A stretch of DNA of 64,000 nt from Verrucomicrobiia bacterium DG1235 (GTDB lineage: Bacteria; Verrucomicrobiota; Verrucomicrobiia; Opitutales; Opitutaceae). The position numbers and the translations under genes were made by a program. The notes beneath the pieces were generated by a model, which did not search any database, had not been told where the DNA came from, and worked only from the letters and a program-made list of their open reading frames with translations. Shown one piece after another: positions 35,058 through 43,649 of the stretch. Position 1 is the stretch's first letter; each line of letters starts with the position of its first letter. Location: positions 5,112,538-5,176,537 of the forward strand of contig DS990592.1 of the NCBI GenBank assembly GCA_000155695.1, given 5' to 3'.

Positions 35058-38000
35058 CTACTCGCCGTGGCTGATGCGGGCGTTGGGGTCCTCCGTGCGG
35101 TTGGCGAGGAATTCGACGACGTCGCGCAGGTCTTCGCGGGAGAGCATGGAGGCGAAGATGGCTGGCATGCTGGAGGGCATGGAGCTGCGCTGGGCGATGC
35201 TTGACTTGGTGACGCTTTCGTTTTCGCCGCTGGGGAGCGTGATGGTAATCGAACTGTCGTTCTCCGCATGAACGACGCCGAATTTGGAGCTGCCGTCCTT
35301 GAGGGTGAGGATTACGTTTTCGAATCCGTCTGCGATGGTGGCGTTTGGAGCGACAATCCCTTCGAGGAGTTGTTTGCGGTCGAGGCGGAGACCGATGTCG
35401 GTGAGGTTTGGTCCGGCCGCGTCGCCGGGGCCTGTCACCACGTGGCAGCGCACGCAGGCCATGGTTTGGTTGTAGGTGAAGACGCGGAATCCGGGCCAAT
35501 TGTTGCCGCCTTCGAGCGCGAAGCGGTAGGGGGCGATCGGATCTGGATCCGCGGCGACCACTGCTTGGTAGGCGGCGTAGGCGGCTTTGACGGCAGGGTT
35601 GGCGTGGTTTTCGGTGGCGGCGATGAGCTCGAGCTGGGCGGCGATGGGCACTGCGTTTTTCGCGAGGCGCTTGAGGGCGTCGGCGAGAAGTTGGGCGGCG
35701 TAGGGATCGCCGGTTTTGGCGAGCGTTTCGTAGGCGGCGCGCTGTTCTTCGACGCTGCCATTGACCATGAGTGAGAGCGATTTCTCAGCTTGGGCCGGGG
35801 AGCGTTTGGCGATAGTCGGCAAGGTGGCTAGTCGCAGCTCGGAGGAGCTGGACTGGCTGGCGGCGACGACGAGCTCGTCGAGGCGAGGGTCGTTGGCGTC
35901 GTTGAGAGAGTTGTAGGCGGCGACGCGGGCGGTTCCGTCTTTGGTTTCGTCTAGCACGAGGGCGTAGAACAGGTCGGACAGGCCTCCGATTTCGAGTTTG
36001 TTGATGGCGTCGATGAGCTCTGCCTGGACTGCGCCGGAGTCGGATTGGAAGATCTTTTCCGTGACGGATGCGATGGCGTCGATGGCGGGTTTCGGGTCGC
36101 GATTCGCAAGCGGGCGGTAGACGCCGATGATGCGGTCGCGCTGGAAGGGTTCGGCCCACGAGGCGAGCTGGGTGATGGCTTCGACGCGAAGTTCCTCGCT
36201 GCGCTTGTTGTTGGCTGCGAATTTGGCGAGGGTTTTGGCCTGCTGTTCGCCGCCGAGGCGGAAGATGGCGTTGAGGGCGCGGTTGGCGAGTATGGGATCG
36301 TCGGCGAAGGGGCTGTCGATGGCGGCTGCGAGGGCTGGAAATGCGGCTTCGATTGGCTGGTCGTTGATGGCTCGGGCGGCTGCGAATACGATTTCCTTGT
36401 CCGCGTCTTCGAGGAAGTGGGCGACCTTGGCGTCTCCAAGTCTTCGATACGCGAGTAGGGCGGCGAAGCGGACGGCCTTGGATTTGTCGGTCACGGCGGC
36501 TTCGAGAACTTTGGCGTTATTTGAGCCGACGAGGCCCATGACGATGGCGTGTTCGAGGTAGGCGTCTTCGCTGTCGTTGGCGCGGGCTGCTTCGACGAGG
36601 GCTGCGGCGGCTGCGGGATTGCCGAGCTTGCCGAGGCTTTGGGCGGCGAAGTAGCGGACGCGAGCTGACTCGTCCTTTAAGTAGGAGACGAGCAGATCGT
36701 GGTTGCCAGAGATGGCGTGGTCGCCGATGAGCTTGGAGGCTTGGGCCCGGACTTCGCTGGTTGAAGTTTGAGCGAGGGCGCTGATCTCGCTGGCGGCTTT
36801 TTTCGAGCCGCGTTCGGCGAGGATGCCGAGGCCCCACGTCGCGTGGAGGCGCGGGTAGAGCTCAGCCGACTTGTCGCTGGCGATTGTAGTGAAAGTTTTG
36901 ATACTTTTCGGACCGCGGTCGGCGAGTTCGAGTTGGGCCTCGAGGCGGATGTTCCAGTTCGGGTGGGCGAGGAGCTCGCCGAGCTCGTTTGTCGAGCGGT
37001 CGCTCATGCCTTCGCCGATGATGACTTTGGTTTGGGCGACGATATCGCTGGACTGGTGCTCGGGATTCGAGAGGGCGTAGACGCGGCCTTTGTTGGATTT
37101 TGGCCAGCCGTTTACCCAGTCGAGCACGTAGAATTTTCCGTCTGGCGCGAAGGTGACGTCGGTTGGGAGGACGCCTTTGAGGAACTGCTTTTTCTCGTCG
37201 AGTTCGAAGGACGTGCCTTGGGGCTTCATGGTGTAGGTGTAGACGCCGCTGGTGGCGATGGCGCCTTTGAAGTGGGTGATGAAAAGGTGTCCTGCATAGT
37301 CGGGCGAAAGTCCTGTGCCTGGATAGTAGGCTATTCCGGAGGGACCGTCTTCGATGTAGGAGATTGGGGGAAGGGCGAATTTGGCGCGTCCTTCGAAGCG
37401 CGTTTTCCACCAGCCTTCTGACATCCAGACGCCTGCTCCTCCGAGTGGAGCGTGCTGGTGGCCGATGCGCCAGCCAGAGTCGCCCCCTTCGGCGATTTGG
37501 ACGAGGCGTTCGAAGTCGCCGTTGTCGCAGTCGTTGTCGCCGGTGAAGAGGTTGCCCAGTTCGTCGAAGGCGAGCTCCTGCGGATTGCGCAGTCCATAGT
37601 GGACGATTTCGAGGTCGGTGCCGTCGAGGTTGGAGCGGTAGACGGCTCCCATGTCCGGGTAGGATACGACTCCGCCTTCTTTGGTTTCGACGTGGGTGCC
37701 ACGATCGCCGATGGAGAAGTAGAGTTTTCCGTCGGGTCCGACGGCGAGTCCGTGGAAATCGTGGCCGGTATAGCCGAAGTGGACGCCGAAGCCACGGAGG
37801 ACCTCTTCGCGCGACTTGGCTTTTCCGTCGGCGTCGATGCCTTCCATCTTCCAGAGGCTGGGGATGTTAGTGAAGTAGACGTCTCCCTTGCGGGCGAGGA
37901 CGCCGGAAGCGATGCCGTCGAGGGAGGAGTTGAATCCGTCTGCGTAGGCGGAGGAGAAATCCGCTACGCCGTCGCCGTCGCGGTCTTCGACGAGGCGTAC

Positions 38001-38408
38001 GACTTCGGACTCGATTTCGAAGTCGCGGGCGGCGTCTCCGAAGAGGTCTTCAATGCCTTGGGCTCTGTCGTCGACGGTGCGAAATGCCATGTCTTCCTCG
38101 AGCATCTCGATGTAGTGGCGGATGTCCAAGGTGCTGGTGCGGTAGCGGTAGGTTTCGGAGACGAAGAGTCGCCCTTGCTCGTCGAAGGCGAAGGCGACGG
38201 GATTGGCCAGCATAGGCTCGGCGGCCCAGAGGGATGCTTCGATGCCTGCGGGCAGTTGGAGCTGTTGGACAGCGAGTGCGGTTTCGGAGCTGGCTTCGTC
38301 GATGATCGGTGTTGGACGTCGATCTTCCTCCTCCAGTTGCATCTTGGGAGCGGCAATGGATGAGGCGGCGAATCCCGCTATCGTTAGGGTGGCGACAAGG
38401 GATCTCAT
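35058..38408 (-). CDS. PVC-type membrane-bound dehydrogenase with HEAT repeats and cytochrome c domain
   Basis: This 1116-residue exported protein has a signal peptide (LVATLTIAGFAASSIAA). An N-terminal beta-propeller resembles glucose/sorbosone dehydrogenases (VAFAFDEQGRLFVSETYRYR, GDRGTHVETKEGGVVSYPDM). A long array of HEAT-like repeats follows (VRYFAAQSLGKLGNPAAAAA and similar units), then a C-terminal c-type cytochrome with the heme site CVRCH. This architecture is the large family described in Planctomycetes and Verrucomicrobia. It probably oxidises a sugar-like substrate in the periplasm and passes electrons through the heme; the substrate is unknown. The gene is monocistronic. Confidence 0.9.
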   Translation of the reverse strand: MRSLVATLTIAGFAASSIAAPKMQLEEEDRRPTPIIDEASSETALAVQQLQLPAGIEASLWAAEPMLANPVAFAFDEQGRLFVSETYRYRTSTLDIRHYIEMLEEDMAFRTVDDRAQGIEDLFGDAARDFEIESEVVRLVEDRDGDGVADFSSAYADGFNSSLDGIASGVLARKGDVYFTNIPSLWKMEGIDADGKAKSREEVLRGFGVHFGYTGHDFHGLAVGPDGKLYFSIGDRGTHVETKEGGVVSYPDMGAVYRSNLDGTDLEIVHYGLRNPQELAFDELGNLFTGDNDCDNGDFERLVQIAEGGDSGWRIGHQHAPLGGAGVWMSEGWWKTRFEGRAKFALPPISYIEDGPSGIAYYPGTGLSPDYAGHLFITHFKGAIATSGVYTYTMKPQGTSFELDEKKQFLKGVLPTDVTFAPDGKFYVLDWVNGWPKSNKGRVYALSNPEHQSSDIVAQTKVIIGEGMSDRSTNELGELLAHPNWNIRLEAQLELADRGPKSIKTFTTIASDKSAELYPRLHATWGLGILAERGSKKAASEISALAQTSTSEVRAQASKLIGDHAISGNHDLLVSYLKDESARVRYFAAQSLGKLGNPAAAAALVEAARANDSEDAYLEHAIVMGLVGSNNAKVLEAAVTDKSKAVRFAALLAYRRLGDAKVAHFLEDADKEIVFAAARAINDQPIEAAFPALAAAIDSPFADDPILANRALNAIFRLGGEQQAKTLAKFAANNKRSEELRVEAITQLASWAEPFQRDRIIGVYRPLANRDPKPAIDAIASVTEKIFQSDSGAVQAELIDAINKLEIGGLSDLFYALVLDETKDGTARVAAYNSLNDANDPRLDELVVAASQSSSSELRLATLPTIAKRSPAQAEKSLSLMVNGSVEEQRAAYETLAKTGDPYAAQLLADALKRLAKNAVPIAAQLELIAATENHANPAVKAAYAAYQAVVAADPDPIAPYRFALEGGNNWPGFRVFTYNQTMACVRCHVVTGPGDAAGPNLTDIGLRLDRKQLLEGIVAPNATIADGFENVILTLKDGSSKFGVVHAENDSSITITLPSGENESVTKSSIAQRSSMPSSMPAIFASMLSREDLRDVVEFLANRTEDPNARISHGE

Positions 38409-38569
38409 ATTCTGTAGGAAATGTGATGTGAAAGTGGGCGATTGCTATACGCAAAGGCGCTTGGACTCTTATGTATTGGCAAGCGTGATGTTGGATGGCA
38501 GTTTTCGAGAGTCAGTCTTTGACTGAAGCTAAGGCAACAGATTTTAACCCCAAATTACTACCCGGATAA

Positions 38570-39493
38570 ATGGATACACGTAGACATTTCTTGAAAGGAG
38601 CCGTCGGGCTCGCAGCAGCCTCGATTTTCGCACGTTCGGGCCTTGCGGCCGATAGCGCTAAGAAGGAACGCCTCGACGGCACTTGGTTTGATATCTCTCT
38701 GGCTCAGTGGTCGATCAACAAGGCGTTTTGGAGTGGAGAGAAGGACAAGATGCGTTTTGCCCAGATCGCGAAGAACGAGTTTGGGGTGAATGCGGTGGAG
38801 TACGTTAATCAGTTCTACCAAGAAGGATTCTCGCAATCGGTAGTGGACGAGTTGGTACGCGTCTCTCATGGGGAGGGTGTGAAGAACGTGCTGATCATGT
38901 GCGATCGCGAGGGACGTCTTGGCGATCCGGACGAGGCGAAGCGTACGGAGGCCATCGAGAACCATGTGAAGTGGTTGGAAGCGGCGCGGGCTCTTGGCTG
39001 TCATGCGATTCGCGTGAACGCGGCTTCGGAGGGTAAGTTTGACGATCAGCTTAAGCTAGCGGCGGACGGACTGCGGCGTTTGTGCGAAATCGGCGACACC
39101 TATGGCCTCAACGTGATCGTGGAGAACCATGGCGGGCTTTCGAGCAATGGGGCTTGGCTGGCGGCGGTGATGCGGCTGGTGGACCACCCGCGTTGCGGGA
39201 CTTTGCCGGACTTTGGAAATTTCGTGATCGATCGCGAGACGGGCGAGAACTACGACATGTACTTGGGTGTGCAGCAGCTAATGCCGTTTGCCAAGGGCGT
39301 GAGCGGGAAGACCTTTAACTTCAATCCGGAGGGGATGGAGCGCGACATGGATTATCCTCGTCTTTTCGAAATCATTAAGAAGTCAGGATTCCGTGGATAC
39401 GTCGATATCGAGTGGGAAGGACGCTCGCTTGACGAGCCTACTGGGATTTTGATGACGAAGAAGTTGCTCGAGAAGATGGGTGGACGGGCTTAG
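38570..39493 (+). CDS. Tat-exported sugar phosphate isomerase/epimerase-like protein 1
   Basis: This 307-residue TIM-barrel protein is of the xylose isomerase-like / AP endonuclease 2 superfamily, close to hydroxypyruvate isomerase-type sequences. The twin-arginine signal is TRRHFLKGAVGLAAASIFA. Metal-site motifs include VIVENHGG and the C-terminal GYVDIEWEG. Exported members are frequent in Verrucomicrobia and Planctomycetes, often beside Gfo/Idh/MocA proteins, and may act on sugars in the periplasm. It is a single gene, closed by a strong terminator. Confidence 0.82.
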   Translation: MDTRRHFLKGAVGLAAASIFARSGLAADSAKKERLDGTWFDISLAQWSINKAFWSGEKDKMRFAQIAKNEFGVNAVEYVNQFYQEGFSQSVVDELVRVSHGEGVKNVLIMCDREGRLGDPDEAKRTEAIENHVKWLEAARALGCHAIRVNAASEGKFDDQLKLAADGLRRLCEIGDTYGLNVIVENHGGLSSNGAWLAAVMRLVDHPRCGTLPDFGNFVIDRETGENYDMYLGVQQLMPFAKGVSGKTFNFNPEGMERDMDYPRLFEIIKKSGFRGYVDIEWEGRSLDEPTGILMTKKLLEKMGGRA

Positions 39494-39530
39494 GCTCGGA
39501 AGCGAAGAGTAAGATTTTGGATACAAAAGG

Positions 39531-39558
39531 GCCGACCTCTAGCGAGGTCGGCCTTTTT
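39531..39558. terminator. Bidirectional terminator between the two isomerase-like genes
   Basis: GGCCGACCT and AGGTCGGCC form a 9-bp stem (39530-39553 including a short loop), with a T run on the plus side and a shorter one (CCCTTTTG) on the minus side. It separates converging genes. Confidence 0.85.
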
Positions 39559-39613
39559 GCTTAAACGAAGTGGCGAGGTAGAATCGCGTGACAAGCGCGC
39601 TCCCACCTACTGT

Positions 39614-40516
39614 CTACACGTCGCAGATGCGGATCGCGGCGGCGAGGGCGGCGATGGGGTCGTCCCAGGTGGGGACGAATTCCTGGGCGACGTAGCCGTC
39701 GTAGCCGGTTTCCAGAATCGCTTTCATGATGGCTGGATAGTAGAGCTCTTGGGTTTCGTTGATCTCGTTTCGGCCGGGGACGCCGCCTGTGTGGTAGTGG
39801 CCGAAGTACTGATGGTAGTCGCGGATGGTGGCGATGACGTCGCCGTCCATGATTTGCATGTGATAGATATCGTAGAGCAGCTTGAAGTTCTCCGAGCTGA
39901 CTTGCTTAGCGAGCTCGACGCCCCAGAGAGTGTGGTCGCACTGGTAGTCCGGATGGGAGCGTTTGGAGTTGAGCAGCTCCATGACGACTTGGATCTTGTG
40001 CTTTTCGACGATGGGCATGATGCGGTCGAGGCCGATCTTGCAGTTTTCTAGGCCCTGCTCGTCGTCGAGCCCGTCGCGATTGCCTGAGAAAACGATGATT
40101 CGTTTCATGCCTTCGGCGGCTACCTTTGGCGTGACGTCTTCGAAATAGGCTACGATTTCGTCATGGTTTTCGAGACGATTGAGCCCTTGCACGATGCCTC
40201 CCGGCACACCCCAGACGAGGGAAGCGGCGAGGCCGTGTTTCTTGAGGGTGGGGATCTCGTCGACGTTTACCAAGTCGATGGCTTCGAGGCCTGCTTCCTT
40301 GCCGCGGCGGCAAAGCTCGTCGAGCTCGATGCTGTTGTAGCACCAGCGGCAGGCGGAGTGGCGGATGTTGCGAAGAAGGGGTGTATTGTGTTCGGATGGC
40401 ATCGCTTTTTTGGCAGCTTTCTCATGGTGACTCGAGAAGGCCTTGGTGGAGGCAATGGCTGCGGCGCCAACGGCGACTTTTTTGATGAGCTCTCGGCGAG
40501 GTAGTGGTTGGTCCAT
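39614..40516 (-). CDS. Tat-exported hydroxypyruvate isomerase-like protein 2
   Basis: This 300-residue TIM-barrel protein is of the hydroxypyruvate isomerase-like group. The ATG at 40516 gives MDQPLPRRELIKKVAVGAAA, a twin-arginine signal; an ATG six codons earlier is also open. Conserved features are VVMELLNSKRSHPDYQCD with the catalytic Glu and GRNEINETQELYY near the C-terminus, then GYDGYVAQEFVP. The sequence is a different subfamily from the protein at 38570-39493, despite the shared fold and export. Substrate is unknown. Confidence 0.82.
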   Translation of the reverse strand: MDQPLPRRELIKKVAVGAAAIASTKAFSSHHEKAAKKAMPSEHNTPLLRNIRHSACRWCYNSIELDELCRRGKEAGLEAIDLVNVDEIPTLKKHGLAASLVWGVPGGIVQGLNRLENHDEIVAYFEDVTPKVAAEGMKRIIVFSGNRDGLDDEQGLENCKIGLDRIMPIVEKHKIQVVMELLNSKRSHPDYQCDHTLWGVELAKQVSSENFKLLYDIYHMQIMDGDVIATIRDYHQYFGHYHTGGVPGRNEINETQELYYPAIMKAILETGYDGYVAQEFVPTWDDPIAALAAAIRICDV

Positions 40517-40753
40517 AAACAGGGGGTTAGGCATCGATTGGATTGAGTGGCGCTTTCCCGGTGCAGGCTGCGCTCATTAGGGGTGAGGGAGCTAGGATGC
40601 TGCTGTCGATGGCGGGCTCAATCCTATTTTGGGAGGGTGATCGCCTAATGGTCTCGGCTTACGTTCGCCATTTCAGCTTTTAAGCAATGGTAAAAAAGGC
40701 CTCCATCGGAGAAGTTCGTAGACGATATCTAATAGATATGAGTCGTTGTTCTT

Positions 40754-43120
40754 ATGAGTAGTCGGTCCTACTTTTCTCATTTTTGCCTGATGTTTTGCGC
40801 TCCCATTCAGTTGTTTAGAGGATTCGGTCTTTTTCTCGTTTTGCTAGTACTCTGTAGTTCCCTTGTCGGAGCGGGCGATCTGGAGGAGATGACTCTGGGA
40901 GAACTACTAAAGCAGCATCCGGAATTGTATCGAGACTCTGATACGGCTTCGGGCGTCAGCGAAGCTCTCCGTGATGCTCCGGCCTCGATGGTGGTCCTAC
41001 GGCAGAAGGATTTTCGCCGTCGCGGCTACGATAGTTTGGACGACCTGCTTTTTGGATTGCCCGGATTTGATGTCATTAGAACGGGCGGTACGATGGAAAC
41101 GGTGGCCTACCAGCGTGGCTACCGGACGCCTTGGACGCAGCGGACTCTCTTGCTCGTCAACGGTAAGCCGGACAACAACCTTTGGAATCACGGAGCTCAA
41201 ATTTCGCGTCAGTATCCGATAGGGGCGATCGACAGGGTCGAGACGTTGTATGGCCCGGCAGGCGCTGTCTATGGCCCGAACGCATTTTTGGGGGTGATCA
41301 ATATCATCACTCGCGACGCTTCAGAACTTGAGGATGGGGAAACCTACTTCGAAATAAGTGGGGCGCTTGGCAGTTACGATACCCAGAATCTTGATACGGC
41401 ATTTGGTGGAAGGTGGGGCGAGGTGTCTTTTGACATTGGCTTCAATTATTTCAACAGCGACGAAGCTGGGATCGAGGATTACTCTGACTGGGGTTACACG
41501 GACCCAAGCTTGTTGTCGAATCCAGCCGCTTGGGGTGCGGGGATCGGGGCGGGGGCGGATCCGGCTACGGGCAGATTTAGCCCGGCAGGAGACTTGGATG
41601 TGGATGGATTCGTAGAAGAAGACGAGTTGGTGCGTGGGTCCCCAATCGGTGAATACGCGGATCCGACGGAGGACTACGGATTCATTGGTGAGCTTCGTTT
41701 TTCCGGTACGACTTTTGGAGCGATCGTCTGGGAAACGAATGAAGGGTATGGGCCGTATTATTCGTTTCTAGATGGTCAGCCGAATTCGCTTTGGACGCAT
41801 TCTTCTCGGCAGTATTATATAGAGCGTGAGGACTGGTTGATAGACGAGGCTGTGAGGGTCGAGAGTGAGTTGGTGTATCGCGAGAGTCGAGTCGGAGGAG
41901 AGGAATGGGCCGAGTCCTTTGGTGGATTTGTAAGTCTTTCGGATTGGAATTCTTTTAACAAGGCCTGGCGACTCGAACAGCGATTTACTTTTAGCAAAAC
42001 TGATGATCTTCAGTTCAATGGCGGTTGGAAGTACGAGTTCAAGCGACTTAATCGAGCTTATATACTGAGCAATTATTGGGATGGTCTTGGCGTAGCGGTT
42101 GGTGAATCAAGCGTACAGGCTGCGGCCGATGTGTCTTCCGAAAGCCCTATGCGCTTATCGGAGGATATAGATGATCGGTATGCTCCTGATTTTAATGCCA
42201 GCGATACCGATGATATTGGGATCTACGCCCAGATGATATATGATAGGGGAGATTTGCGCTTCAATGGAAGTCTTCGTTGGGACGAGAATAGCGCTTATGG
42301 TTCGGACTACAGTCCTCGAGGCGCTTTGATCTATCATAAGGATGCTGAGACCACTTTTAAGCTAGTGTATGGCGAGGCGTTTCAGGAGCCCTCTCCAAAA
42401 GATCTTTACGGGGCTTATGCGGGGCGAACGAGTAATTCCGCTCTGAGGCCGGAGAAAGTGTATACAACGGAATTTGTCGCAATTCTCCAACATGAGCGAT
42501 TCCAGCACGATTTTTCAGTTTATCATTCCGAATTTCAAAATGCGATCGCTACAGGGCAAAACGTAGGAGGGCGTGATGTAGTAGGATTTGAATACAAAAA
42601 TTCCTTTCGTGTGGAGAATCCGATCTCTGGTTCGGCGGCGATTAGTGGTAATCTTTTCTATACGTATACCCGATCAGTGAGCGATCAGCAGTACGAAAAT
42701 GCTACTGGAACTTGGGTGGATCAACGTGCCGCGCAAGGTGATGTCGCTCCGCACAAGGTGAACCTGAACCTGAATATTCCGATCGGGAAGAAGCTCAATG
42801 CCAACTTCTCCGGGCTTTGGGTGGGGGAGCGGAAATTGTTTTCAGAAAATCCACTTCGAGCGGATTCGAACTCTGAGCGTAGCTTGGATCGGAAAGCGGA
42901 GGCCTACTCTCTTGTAGATTTGAACTTACTCTATTCGTTTGGAGACTATAGTGTCTCCTTCAAGGTCGAGAATCTGTTTGAAGAAGACTACCTCGTTCCG
43001 GGGGTGGAGAGTGCAGCTTCCGGGGACGACTTTACGGTGGATCGCGATGGTTTTCAGAATTCGCTCATCCCGCAGGTGAAAGAAAGAAAATATACCTTGA
43101 GGGTAAGTTTTGATTTATAG
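40754..43120 (+). CDS. TonB-dependent outer-membrane receptor
   Basis: This 788-residue receptor has a signal peptide (GLFLVLLVLCSSLVGAGD). The plug domain has the typical QRTLLLVNGKPDNN, VETLYGPAGAVYGPNAFLGV and NIITRDA. A 22-strand-type barrel covers the rest, ending KYTLRVSFDL. No clear TonB box is seen; EMTLGELLK takes its place near the mature N-terminus. It is closest to the ironless 'vitamin/colicin I type' receptors that are encoded with a YfiR-like protein and a hybrid kinase, and that arrangement is present here: the next gene starts two bases after its stop. The ligand is unknown. Confidence 0.9.
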   Translation: MSSRSYFSHFCLMFCAPIQLFRGFGLFLVLLVLCSSLVGAGDLEEMTLGELLKQHPELYRDSDTASGVSEALRDAPASMVVLRQKDFRRRGYDSLDDLLFGLPGFDVIRTGGTMETVAYQRGYRTPWTQRTLLLVNGKPDNNLWNHGAQISRQYPIGAIDRVETLYGPAGAVYGPNAFLGVINIITRDASELEDGETYFEISGALGSYDTQNLDTAFGGRWGEVSFDIGFNYFNSDEAGIEDYSDWGYTDPSLLSNPAAWGAGIGAGADPATGRFSPAGDLDVDGFVEEDELVRGSPIGEYADPTEDYGFIGELRFSGTTFGAIVWETNEGYGPYYSFLDGQPNSLWTHSSRQYYIEREDWLIDEAVRVESELVYRESRVGGEEWAESFGGFVSLSDWNSFNKAWRLEQRFTFSKTDDLQFNGGWKYEFKRLNRAYILSNYWDGLGVAVGESSVQAAADVSSESPMRLSEDIDDRYAPDFNASDTDDIGIYAQMIYDRGDLRFNGSLRWDENSAYGSDYSPRGALIYHKDAETTFKLVYGEAFQEPSPKDLYGAYAGRTSNSALRPEKVYTTEFVAILQHERFQHDFSVYHSEFQNAIATGQNVGGRDVVGFEYKNSFRVENPISGSAAISGNLFYTYTRSVSDQQYENATGTWVDQRAAQGDVAPHKVNLNLNIPIGKKLNANFSGLWVGERKLFSENPLRADSNSERSLDRKAEAYSLVDLNLLYSFGDYSVSFKVENLFEEDYLVPGVESAASGDDFTVDRDGFQNSLIPQVKERKYTLRVSFDL

Positions 43121-43121
43121 A

Positions 43122-43649
43122 ATGAAATCGAAGCTGAAGGTTATTCGCCTCTTGGGCCTATTCGCGATAGCGCTTTTCGCTTTTGTTAGGCTGGGAGTGT
43201 CCAGAGGTGAAGTGTTGCCGGACTCTTTGGCGGCAGCCATTATCACAAAGGTTCTAGCGTTTGAGACGAGTGAGGGAAGGTCGGAGGCCGTTCGTATCCA
43301 TGTCATGGATCAAGAGAGTCTGGCCAAGCAGTTTTTGACTAAGAAGGGAATGATGATTGGGAACCGTAGGGTGGAGAGTGTGACATGGGGCGAGGGTATT
43401 CCTCGAGGCGGAGTTGATGTAATTGTCGCGTCGAATGAAAAGTCGGTATTAGCGGCAATTGAATACGCTCGGAAGAATCGAGCGATTACAGTATCGAATA
43501 ATCCTGAGATGGCTCCTCTAGGTGTATCACTTATTGTATATAATGACGAAGGTATGCCAGGCATTCTGTTAAGCCGAAGAGCGGCCCAGCGAGAGGGTCT
43601 CTATTGGGAGCCGCAAATTCTGGAGATAGCGGAAATTATAGAAAACTGA
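43122..43649 (+). CDS. YfiR-like (DUF4154) periplasmic protein
   Basis: This 175-residue secreted protein has the signal peptide LLGLFAIALFAFVRLGVSRG. DSLAAAIITKVLAFE takes the place of the AAxxYxFAxFxEWP helix of YfiR/DUF4154 proteins. VDVIVASNEKSV, ITVSNNPEMAPLGVSLIVYN and RAAQREGLYWEPQILEIAEI fit the rest of that fold. In Pseudomonas, YfiR is a periplasmic repressor of a membrane diguanylate cyclase. Here the partner would be the kinase encoded directly downstream, whose ATG overlaps this stop (TGATG). The family call is by pattern and only moderately sure. Confidence 0.65.
   Translation: MKSKLKVIRLLGLFAIALFAFVRLGVSRGEVLPDSLAAAIITKVLAFETSEGRSEAVRIHVMDQESLAKQFLTKKGMMIGNRRVESVTWGEGIPRGGVDVIVASNEKSVLAAIEYARKNRAITVSNNPEMAPLGVSLIVYNDEGMPGILLSRRAAQREGLYWEPQILEIAEIIEN

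Noticed and set aside
40535-40753. Possible cobalamin riboswitch before the TonB receptor
   Set aside because: The spacer lacks the conserved box of cobalamin riboswitches and shows no convincing multi-stem fold.
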